Assembly: GCF_964340395.1 (NCBI RefSeq)
Contig: NC_135566.1
Coordinates: 13,625,501-13,675,000, forward strand
Direction of reading: 5' to 3'
DNA from: Glandiceps talaboti
Lineage: Eukaryota > Hemichordata > Enteropneusta > Spengelidae
Length of the DNA: 49,500 nucleotides
Shown here: positions 1 through 10,300 of the stretch, piece after piece
Numbering within the stretch: the stretch's first letter is position 1
Layout of the letters: each line of letters begins with the position of its first letter
Notes under the pieces: model-generated
Databases searched by the model: none
What the model was told of the DNA's origin: nothing
What the model saw: the letters and a program-made list of their open reading frames with translations, nothing else
Made by a program: the position numbers and the translations under genes

Positions 1-145
1 ATCTATATATTCAATGCAAGCTCTTACTTTTCAACATAATTCTTCTACGATGGAATTAATATTGTTACCACGTACAGTTTATTTTTTATGTACTTTCCAA
101 ATTGTACACTTTTTAAAACACTTCTAACTTTAAATACCTCATTTT

Positions 146-560
<415 letters not shown>

Positions 561-597
561 TTAACTTAACAAGTTTTTATGTTTGTATAGAACTTAC

Positions 598-780
598 CCC
601 ACTTCCAGAGTTCATCTTCACAAAGACCTTTCCGTGTCTATCAGTATCAAAAGCATGCCCCGAGTTGACAAATCCACTGTCTGCGACGCCTACTGGTTCG
701 GCGTATCCACAGTTCATCTGTTCCTTTAATATATTTGTCACATCAAATCGCCACCCTGATGACGCTACTGGGTCATCATC
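598..780 (-). CDS. FN3K-like exon (third exon of a SAP-FN3K chimeric gene model)
   Basis: This 61-codon open exon ends in a GTAAGT donor at 597. Its acceptor AG (781-782) sits about 30 nt downstream of a branch-point-like CTGAC. Its last ~28 residues, including DSGFVNSGHAFDTD and [13 protein letters not shown], match exon 1 of the two FN3K genes further along, and the donor phase (0) is the same. The position of the FN3K start Met is not ATG here (DVTNILKE faces MESLLKKE), so the frame must enter from an upstream exon or begin at an internal Met ten codons later. The first ~18 residues (DDDPVASSGWRFDV) are not FN3K. The conserved P-loop Cys (Cys24 in FN3K) is replaced by Phe. Later FN3K exons, if they exist, lie left of the window. 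Confidence 0.75.
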
Positions 781-1612
781 CTTTATAACAAATATACAAA
801 GAATGTTTAAATTTTGCTGTCAGTTTAGGACATTTTGTACGTTTTTGCTCTTGGTTAAAATAACTATACTACAAATTGGGTCGAGCTTCGTAAGAATGTT
901 GACAGTAGATGATGATACACTGGAAACCAGAATTTAATAGTTAACCTGAAAGGACACTCGTCTTGCTCTGCTACCATTGTTTTCTTTGCTTGAGTACATA
1001 TTTCATAGTTGATAAGCAAGAGGGGATTAAAATGTAAAAAGTGTACACACTTTTTTGTTGAATCAGACGAGATATATCAATGCTAAAGCCGATAAAACGT
1101 GGCATATGTTAGTAAGAGTTGTTTGCATCGTTATTGAGTTAAATCTCACACCACTATATACTCTGAGCGCTGAGATTTTACCACAGGGAGCAGCGAGCAT
1201 GTGATCGATGATTTGATTTGAACTTTTGTTTATGGTGGTGGCGGAATAAATCTGATTCTTTTTCTTTTGTTTTCTTTCGTTCCCTGACAAGTCTTCTTTT
1301 CCAATCGACTGCATATTCACCCTTTATTTATATAGAGACAAGCTTGTTCATATTTACTCATACCAAATCAGTAATATCTAAATGAACATTCATCTTTAAA
1401 CATATAATAACCAAGATATCAGGTACACCATGATAGGTCCTACACGAAACGTGAGATCTGAGAGAAGAGAGTAAGGATAAATAATTGTCCCCCGTCTCTC
1501 AGATCCCAAGTTGCCGTGATTATACCAGGATGCTCGCCATATCACTTATTGCAACGTAACGAGCTTGATATTGAAACTAGTACGTGTATTACAGTCTATT
1601 ACCCACACTTAC

Positions 1613-1727
1613 ACTTGAAGGTTGAATGGCAAGATCACGGTCTTTTTCCAACTTTTTTCTTACATTTGCGCCATGGTCCGGGTCCATGAGGAATTTATCG
1701 AGACCTGCTACAATGAAACTCTTTATT
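1613..1727 (-). CDS. Second exon of SAP-domain gene
   Basis: A short exon with a textbook acceptor (poly-T tract then CAG at 1728-1730) and a GTAAGT donor at 1612. It encodes 38 residues after one carried-over base, beginning IKSFIVAGLDKFLMDPDHG and ending in a charged run and IQPSS. Joined to the SAP exon at 4237-4406, the split codon gives Arg and the junction reads KAEVVKR-IKSFIVAGLDK. That is how SAP-domain proteins of the animal YqaJ/SWIM-type families commonly continue (Lys-Arg-Val-x-x-Tyr-Ile-x-x-Gly-x-Asp-Lys, then Asp-Pro-Asp); this comparison is from memory. It ends in phase 0, matching the phase-0 start of the FN3K-like exon at 780. Confidence 0.55.
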
Positions 1728-1972
1728 CTGAAAAAAAAAAATTAATGGAAATGTAAACCAGAAAACTATCAATCACACGACGCTTAGACAATTATAAAGC
1801 AGGTATTGTAGTTACAACTGAACGAATTCGAACCCATTTGGGGTTAAATATATGTGTTTGCAAGTAGGGGCCCTACTCCATGTAAATAGAATAGGGACGT
1901 GTCCCCCCCCCCCACCCTTTTGGGTTATACTTTTTCGAACGTGGGCGAGGCTAAGATGGGCGCGCGGTTTTC

Positions 1973-1990
1973 AGTGTGTTTGTGTGTGTA

Positions 1991-2021
<31 letters not shown>

Positions 2022-2130
2022 TGGTTTGTTTGTTGGTTTGTTTGTTGGTTTGTTTTTTGGTTGGTTGGTTGGTTTGTTTGTTTGTGTGTGTGTGTGTGTG
2101 CGTGCGTGCGCGCGTGTGTGTGTGTGTGTT
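1973..2130. repeat. GT-rich microsatellite with TTGG/TTTG interruptions
   Basis: GT runs flank TTGGTTTG-type repeats. It lies within the proposed first intron of the SAP gene. Confidence 0.9.
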
Positions 2131-4236
2131 GGGGGCGCTGGCTTATTAATTAGTGTATGTTAGGTTCCGATCTAATAGATGTCGTGGTCTGAAATGGGTC
2201 CGATTTATCTAACATCAAGCTGGTTAAAAGCAATGAGGATATTTTTGTTGATTAGGCGAAAAAAAATGTGTTTCCGATGACATGGCCTCAGAAAATGAGG
2301 TAGGTACATGTCGATCAGGAGTTTATTTCATTTTATTCTATCTTTTTAATTGTTTTCAGTTTTGAAAAAATATTGCTTCCACAGAAAAAAAAAACCAACA
2401 AAATGTCGGAATGCCCCTTCTGTGATAATTTGCTGAAATATGTACAGACAATGCTGGGAAAAGGAAACGGATTGAGATTTCCTTATCTTTTTGTTTTAAA
2501 TGTTTAACAAGTGTTTAGGGTCAGCAGTTTAAACTAGGGTCGGTCAGGTTATCGTAAACACGCAACGTATAAGACTGCAGCATTAATAGTACACCAGGGC
2601 TGTCAAGCCCAAACATCAAGTGAGCGAGTGCCTTGGAGGAAGACGGCTAATTAAACTCACACGCACATATGTACATGACGTATACATGCACATTTGTATA
2701 GGACTCCGATGATAAGAGAGTTTGTTGCAAATGTTTTTCTACTCAAAACTAGTGTAAAGCGGTCGTGTAGTATTCTCATCCGGTCAAGGTAAGGACCTTG
2801 GTTAATTCTATTTATCGTAGCACCCTAAAATGATGGGTCAGTTGGTCGGTTAAATGAAATTTAAGTAAAAGTGTATGTGTACAAGTTTAATTTGTAATAC
2901 TTTCAATGCATAATCATACGTTAACAGCTAGCGTGAATAACTTAAAATGTAAATTGTAAACCATTTAAATTTGTTTCATTAAAGGTCTCGAATTTCAGCA
3001 TAATTATTAGGTCGAGAGCGTTTTTTTCTAATCCTACCTAGGGCGTCGATAGTTTTTACTACTAGTATATCGCCGGATTGAAGAAGTGTGTAGGATGGTG
3101 AGAAGCCGGCTGCCCTCAGGTGTGCTAATTCGTCACTCTTTGCGCATGCGTTTGTCTCCACTGAGACAACGCATTTTATTGACAATGCATGATATAATAA
3201 AGGAGCTCGCAATACAAAGGAAACGAACAAGAATGAAACTCAGTTGTGTAGCGTGACCTCGGCTACCATTGTGTGGGTATAATTCAATGAAAATCCCATA
3301 TAAAATTCAAGTCAGGACATGCCATATAATGAAAATCTTGTTTAAAAAACATAGGTAGTTACTGGATGATTACGCCAATGACTGAATAAAGTGAACCATA
3401 ATCACTGAAATATTGAAAACATGTAATCACAATAGCATATTAAAACGCACTTCAACGAATGAAAACGTCGTATATCAACACTGTTACATAGTACAATTGA
3501 ATATACCTAGAACAGACGCACAATTACATGTCCGCTCCAACACAAATTAAACTTTAATAGTTAGGGTCACAGACTAGATAGACTAGTTCAGATCGAACTA
3601 TTTCTGTGACCCCCATGGATCAACAGATACATTATCCCGTCAACCTCCTTTTTGAAATGTATATAATTTTCTTTTTTATGCCTTCTTCAGATTTGTATCT
3701 GGTGAATAAACAATTCAATGACAATGAATACACAATTCAATAGTTATTCCTCTCTGGGGCCGTTTAGCATACAGTCAATATTTTGCTATAATCTGTAGGC
3801 GCATAGTTATAAAAAAAAATCCTTCTCACAGCAACCTCTATCCTACCAAGTCCCCGTTAATCGCTGGATTGATATGGGGTACATGGTCAAAGTCGGTCTA
3901 AGAACTTGAGCCATTCATAAAGAGATAAAGTACAGGCAAAACCTAAACCAACTACTTGTAGATTTCGAGGCAGCCATTCTACATAGTTTCATGATAATAA
4001 ATTCGACTAATGGACAAGGGTCGATCGGGTTATCACCAATTTTATGATCGACGTCTTGATACTAGAGAGACATTTTCGACATATTATTCCGTCAAAAATT
4101 ATTAATCATTATTTGAAATAACGACACATAGGACAAATTCGTTTTGTTAAAGTGACCTGAATCTAACAGGTGTTATAATTACATGCGGAAACTTGTTAAC
4201 TCACTATCTTAAAAAAAAAACCCAACACATTCTTGC

Positions 4237-4406
4237 CTTTTCACCACCTCAGCTTTCGTTCCCGATGTCGACGCCCCTCTCCTGCATGATAGCCATCGTT
4301 TCAATTGTTCGATTGTAGCATCTGCAGGATCAGACGTCGGTAATTTTGCCCCCGGGACATCATCTTCGGTCAGTAGCACGGGACCGAAATTGCCACAGTC
4401 TTCCAT
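4237..4406 (-). CDS. First coding exon of a SAP-domain protein
   Basis: The ATG at 4406 is the first after an in-frame TAG about 50 nt upstream. It opens a frame of 56 codons reading MEDCGNFGPVLLTEDDVPG, then TIEQLKRWLSCRRGAS and GTKAEVVKR. The second half is a SAP-type helix-turn-helix (a DNA-binding motif of about 35 residues): Leu-Lys-x-Trp-Leu, a Gly turn, then Gly-x-Lys-x-x-Val-x-Arg. SAP domains of this form sit at the N-terminus of nuclear and transposon-derived proteins in many invertebrates. The exon would end with a GC donor (AAAAG|GCAAGA at 4236) in phase 2, which fits the exon at 1727. Uncertainties are the non-canonical donor and the 2.5-kb first intron. Confidence 0.55.
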
Positions 4407-4692
4407 ATCGTACACAATAGTATTGTAAGTACGACAGCCAGGTATACGTAATTGCTAGTTTTTCGAGGAATCGATACGCCCCCAACGTCGATAATCATAA
4501 TAATTAATTCAATGTTACTCTTTCTCTTTCGGTTTGAAATTGAACATACTTAATAGGGACGATCGCATAATTTCGCACAAGCTCAATAAACGAACATCGT
4601 TCGTTTAGGACACCCCCTCCCTCTAAACGAACGTTCACGATCACAAGTGTGACATCACATGTTCTTGGGGAGGGTCATATTTTGCATTACAA

Positions 4693-4750
<58 letters not shown>

Positions 4751-6119
4751 GGGGTTTTTTTTGGGGGGGGGGTTACATTTTACAATCCGTAGTTTTGTAA
4801 CGAAATTGAAGATTCAATGATTGTCAATTCTTCTGTGTTTTGAGATGTAAAAGCGAGATGAGCACTCAACATTTATTTTTACGAGTACAAATACATATAA
4901 TTATTAACAGAAAATTGTTTAATAAAACGATGTATTTTATTGAGTGTACACTCTCACCTCATCACTCACACTGTCCGTGAATGTTGTTGTTAAAATATCT
5001 ATATATATATAATTAACAGCAACCGGTGCCAAGTTTATCACTCTTTTATATTGACGAAATACATGTATAACCTTTCAAATCTGTACTGCACATTGGCATT
5101 CTCCCTCTTCGTTGCAAAATTAAACTCTGCACAAAACAATAAACAAATAAATATCATTAAATAGAACAATAAATATAAATTATTTCTGCAATATAATATG
5201 AATCTCATACTGTCATAAATAATAATCAGTGATTGCTCTCACGTGTTAAAGATATTAAGTTCCAAAACAGTTCCAAAAATATCAACATGGACAACACAAC
5301 ACAAGTACGGGCCATGTACAGAATATGTGCATTGTCAGTATATGCAATTGTCATGGGAAGGGTCATGTTTTACGTATACAAAATGAGACAAATGGGAGGG
5401 TCACTTTAAATTTTTACAAATGGAGAATGGGGGGGGGGGGTGTCATGTTTTACTTAACAGACCATGTGTGATTTCCTCCGGCCCTCCCCTGTAAATACTG
5501 AAGGTTCCCTTAGAAGTTCATCAATTGCATTGACGCCATGGCCACACCCCCTCCACCATAAACAAACAATTTAAAGTTCTCTTTATTAAGCCTGTGTGAC
5601 ATTAAGCGATCGTATCTTATTATATAGTGTTCAACTCGAACATCACTTTTAAATTTGCGAATCCTATGTTTAAGCACGAGACTATCATGTGCTACAGATC
5701 ATACAAGAAAGAAATTTGTAGGGAGAGAGAGAAAGATCTTCAAAAGCGAACTTGCCAAGGGGAATGCCATGCCACTCCACAAAATAAAAGTTCCAGAAAC
5801 TTTTGGTTCTCGTGATTTCGTGTCACACAAATTTCAAGCGATTACCAAGAAACACTAAATTGAAACTCTGATTCACCTTGATCATAAAACTTAGATGAAT
5901 GTATGTATTACTTCAGCTAAATAATCATGAATATAATGACGGATGGTGTGGATGCCAACATGGTTTCTAACTAAACCACGCCTGGGCAAAGTCCCTCAAT
6001 CAGCACAAAAAATTGTTCATCCATGGCCAATCGTCGTGAACCCCATCTGTTATAATGACGTAAACAGTGTATATGTAGCATCCTCAGCTGACAAATGAAT
6101 ACTAGTAAAGTTCCGCATG
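4407..6119. other. Gene-free spacer between SAP gene and FN3K unit 1
   Basis: AT-rich, with a (GTT)n tract, poly-G runs and copies of a loose G/C-rich repeat (AAAATGTGACCCTCCC-like; CCCTGTAAATACTGAAGGTT near 5485). Related fragments occur at 16365-16430, 17310-17430 and 48330-48700. No coding signal is visible. The SAP gene and FN3K copy 1 are divergently oriented across this stretch. Confidence 0.5.
4692..4751. repeat. (GTT)n microsatellite
   Basis: About twenty uninterrupted GTT units followed by T and G runs. Confidence 0.95.
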
Positions 6120-6133
6120 TCATCCCAGTTCAA

Positions 6134-6146
6134 TGACCTTTGACCT
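6134..6146 (+). promoter_or_regulatory. DR1 nuclear-receptor element upstream of FN3K copy 1
   Basis: TGACCTTTGACCT is a perfect direct repeat of the AGGTCA half-site with 1-bp spacing (read on the minus strand), the type of site bound by HNF4, RXR/PPAR and COUP-TF. A third half-site, TGACCT, follows at 6158-6163. It lies about 180 bp before a conserved candidate 5'UTR-exon donor and is retained in the duplicate. Confidence 0.45.
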
Positions 6147-6239
6147 AGACCTCCTGCTGACCTCAAAAACGTTGCATCGTGTTGTGCATGCATGCAGCAG
6201 CTGCAGCTCATGAATGTAGTTAGTTTACCACTGAATACA

Positions 6240-6327
6240 TATTCTATTGAATATTTATGCAACATATATTACTGGTACGACTTCTTCTGCAACTGAAAAG
6301 GACTTCAAGATTCTTTCCAAAGCAAAG
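6240..6327 (+). other. Candidate noncoding 5'UTR exon end, FN3K copy 1
   Basis: A block conserved between the duplicates (TGCAACATATATTACTGGTA, then the ACTTCTTCTGCAACTGAAAA run) ends at AAAG|GTAATG, a good splice donor after 6327. The FN3K start exon has an acceptor CAG immediately before AT-ATG (7349-7351), so a spliced 5' leader from here is the simplest model. The transcription start is not determined. Confidence 0.35.
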
Positions 6328-6802
6328 GTAATGTTCAAGTTGATAACGTAAATGCCGATGTTGATAACGGTAGTCAGCAATGCGATATATGGTACTCGAA
6401 TTCGAGTTCCGTATAATAGTAATATTAATAATAATACTATTATTAGTTTTAATCATGATTGGTAGAAACACACCGGGGGAAACACATCCTTTCTACCTCC
6501 AGCATCATCCATGATCATTCCGTCTGAAACACAGTCACTTGTTACTCACTAATGATATAGTTTGTGGCATGACCATCCGGCATCCTTGAACAGATTATTA
6601 GCTCACAAGTGACTGTGGTCTGACCCCGGGGTCTGACGTCTGCAAGCAGGACGAGCGTAGACTCGTGTATGCATCAATTTAGGGGTAAACCATTGACATT
6701 GGGGTGGGGTGGGGGTGAATTGGACCGTATTGAAACACTTGAGAATGCCATGACCACAGTGTTATCAGTCTTCCAACTGTAATTGGTTTGTTTTGTTTTT
6801 GT

Positions 6803-6803
<1 letters not shown>

Positions 6804-6871
<68 letters not shown>

Positions 6872-6880
6872 TTGTTTGTT
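6804..6880. repeat. (TGTC)n microsatellite
   Basis: About sixteen TGTC units, then TTTG units. Present only in FN3K unit 1; the corresponding site in unit 2 (around 18775) lacks it. Confidence 0.95.
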
Positions 6881-6904
6881 TTGGTGACAAAAAAACAACA
6901 ACAA

Positions 6905-7300
6905 AAAACAACAACATTATTTCATATGTACCTGAGATTATTGCATCAGTGCACGTGGATGCTAGTGTTATTTGCACCGCAGGGTAATACCAAAAACATT
7001 ATTGTCAAATGATATGCAAATGAGGATGCGATTGTTCATTCCACACAAAAGCGTGTGATCACAGTGTCATTTTTATGGAAATTTGTTGTTTCGGATAAAC
7101 ATATGTAATAATAACAGAATGCCATGCTGTGTGAGTTCCAGTGTGAGTACTCGGGGGTATTTGCACTCAAGTTTCACTTTCACTCCCTACACTGATGAAA
7201 GTACTGCCAGAGAACACTGCAAACACTCGTGCAAATACCCTGAGTACGTCACACTTGCACTCATGCATCATGGGTAATTCTGTCATATTATTGCACTATG
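6905..7300 (+). repeat. ~400-bp dispersed repeat, copy 1 (upstream of FN3K copy 1 start)
   Basis: Shares TTGTTTCGGATAAACATATG, AACAGAATGCCATGC, GAGAACACTGCAAAC and a CACTTGCACTCATGC end with 18880-19265 (its duplicate) and, in opposite orientation, with 41461-41830. It ends about 50 bp before the FN3K start exon and so may contribute to the 5' flank. Confidence 0.65.
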
Positions 7301-7353
7301 TATATTGAAATTTTCAGAAATTTGGAACTCTTGGTAAATTCCACCTTACAGAT

Positions 7354-10300
7354 ATGGAGAGTCTATTAAAGAAGGAGCTGGGATGTAATCAGGTGAAGTC
7401 ATTTGGTTTTGGTGGAGGCGGTTGTATTAACAGTGGACAGAGTTATGAAACTGATACCCATGGCAAGGTGTTTGTTAAGATGAACTCAAAGAGTGGGGTA
7501 AGTGATAATGTTCCATATTTTGTACTACTATCAAAGTATCAATATGAAAGTAATTTACCTAGTAGGATCTATGAGTGACCCTATTTTGTTTCCTGTTTCT
7601 TGATTGTATACCCGACTGACCCAATTTTCAGTTCCGTCATCAAGATAAAAAAAGAAATTTATTTTTGATTGCTCTTAATATTTTGTGTCCCAACAGCAAG
7701 AATATATAAGCAAGTGTCTGGACTGTCAACGTCACCTACAGTCATGTCGAGGACACTTGTTCAAGAACAGAACATTTCTTTCATGACGGAAGTTATTCAA
7801 GTAGGGGGCCTGAGATCATGCCAGTTGTGTAGGGAAGGTGAGAAAGGGCTTGTTACTAGGAAAGGAAGATAGATGAAAAAAAGATAGCGAGGAGGAAAAG
7901 GAGAGGCAGAGAAGCATGAAGAAGATGATTTTTTATTTTTCTACTTTTTTTTTTAACTAGACCGACTAACCGACCGACTGACTCATAGTTGCTAATGAGA
8001 AACATAAAAAGAAATTAGGTTCACCCTTACATAAAGTAAAAGTGAATTGCAAACTCAAAATATGTCAAGCTTTATTGGACAAAAAATCTCCTAAGAGACT
8101 TAATTTTACCAGTGTAAAATAATAATTAATAATTTTATTCCCCAAGCTTGCATGCTTTCATTTTGTATAAATCCTTGACTTTTCCATCATATTTCTTAAC
8201 ATAGGCACGGACAATGTTTGATGGTGAGATGGCAGGTCTAGATGCTATTCTTGCAACCAATACTGTCAAAGTTCCCCGTCCATATAAAGTGCTGGACCAT
8301 GGTACAGGTGCTATTCTTATTACAGAGCACTTAGATATGAGAAAGCTTGATCGACATACTGCAAAGCTTGGAGAACTTTTTGCTAAGTAAGTTGTTAATC
8401 CATACAACTGATTTGAAATTTTTAGTGTCATTATTTTTTCTCCATTCATTGCCTAATCCCCAATAAATGATTTTATTAAAAAATCAGGAACTTTTAAACA
8501 GCCTTGGATCTTTATCACAAAATTGCTCTTGTGTAAATATTCATGATTCATATTAGTGTTTATTACCTTTAGATATAACAGTCATGAATATTCATGGTCT
8601 GCTATCACATATACACAACTCTGCTGACTCCCATCAGACAATGCATGTCCATAGCAAAGATCTCCTCTGAACAATAGAATGAGGAACAACTTTCAACTTG
8701 AGTATTTCTCGACAGTCACACATAACATAAGTATGTAAATCATGCAATAACTTGCTGGATCCATGGAGTACAGTTATATCCTGCAGTGACATTTCCCTTT
8801 AATTCATGATGTTGTAGCAATAAGACACATTAGATACTGAAATTGAGTTTTATTACTCCTATAAAAATAGAATTTTACAATTTGAACTGTAAAAAGTATA
8901 CAAAGGTTGATTGGTTGGTACTGGGAGTCAGAAAAATAGCATAATACTAGTTGAGTCTGGCCCCTCAAACATTATTAAGTTACAAAGTGTTTTGTGTTGT
9001 TTTTTTGTTGTTGTTTTTTGTGTGTTTTAGGGGGTTTTGTGCCATAAATTGCTCCCAGCCATTTTCTTTTGTACGCAATAAAGTTCTACAGAGTTCAATT
9101 CAGGTTTGGGACTATGTGACAGGACTATGTTGCATGCGCCATATCATGACGTGGCACTGTCAAGGCTTGCCCAGTCAGTCCACAAGTTACAAAGCTACAA
9201 TTAAAGCATTGTAACTCAAGGGCAGTGTAAATAGACATTAAATGCAAAATGAATAAATAATACTAAATATGCGAGTATACTATAGTTTTCAATGAGTGTG
9301 TTTTTGGAATCACAAAATGAAAACCTAGATGGCTGGGATCTGATGCCAGGTAGTAGATTGTTCCAAAAAACTGCACTTGTGTAAGTTATTGTAAATTTGC
9401 CCTTGGACATATTTACCTTAGATACAAAGAGATTTCCCTGTGTATAATTGACAATTTCTTTATGTAGGATGCATCTATACAATGAAGAGATTGGAAAGAA
9501 GGAAACCAAGGAGTCATCTAGGGTTGGAAGTGAAGATCAAAGTTATATCAGTAAATTTGGTTTTCACGTAACTACTTGCTGTGGATTTATTCCTCAAGAT
9601 AACACCTGGCAAGATGATTGGGTGGTAAGTATCACAAATGATTGTGACCTGGAGAGGGACTATTATACATTTATTGCCTGGCTATGAGGACACAGTAGTA
9701 ATAGATGTCTATTACCACTATGGTTTTTATGTAGCAACTATTTTCCAACGCTTAAAGCCAAGGGAAATAGTTAACAGCTTGATGAGTATAGTAATATGAC
9801 ATCTACTAGTGCCCGTATAAGGCCAGGCAATAAGTGTTTTATAACACACCACATTCTTAGGCACATATTATTTCCATATTCAAAGCAAATCCCTGACAAG
9901 ACTTCTGTGTAACATGAATATTGCCCTAGGGAAAATAGGATGTGACTAGTACCCATATATGCAAATTGAGGTCGCTGTGGATAAGTAGGCCATACCATGT
10001 GATATGATTTAGGCCAAATCACCGAAGTTTATATGAAAACAAAGTGTTGTAATGTATTTTAGTAAGAATGCACCATTCTCACCCATTTTCATAAAATCTC
10101 TCAAGCCTTTGCAGAAACTTCCATGAAGATGAAATAAAACTTTTTGCTTATTTTCTGGAGAGAATTTCTAAATTTTAATTACATTTTACTCAAGATCGAA
10201 ACTTTGACCATAACATGACATAATCAGTGCGCTAGGGAAAATCTGTGTTATGCCCTGTTATCTGGGTTTGATGAGGCTACTTAATGGACCATAAATGTTG

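Noticed and set aside
1063-1320. 85-codon minus-strand frame between the two SAP-gene exons
   Set aside because: No recognisable domain; it lies within the proposed intron 2 and has no convincing splice signals.
2979-3230. 83-codon minus-strand frame in the SAP gene first intron
   Set aside because: Not recognised, and including it would break the well-matched 4237|1727 codon junction.
6244-6471. Minus-strand frame sharing LEVLFSCRRSRTSNICC with a frame at 17938-18315
   Set aside because: The similarity is explained by the plus-strand duplication of the FN3K upstream region; the frames differ in length and lack coding features elsewhere.
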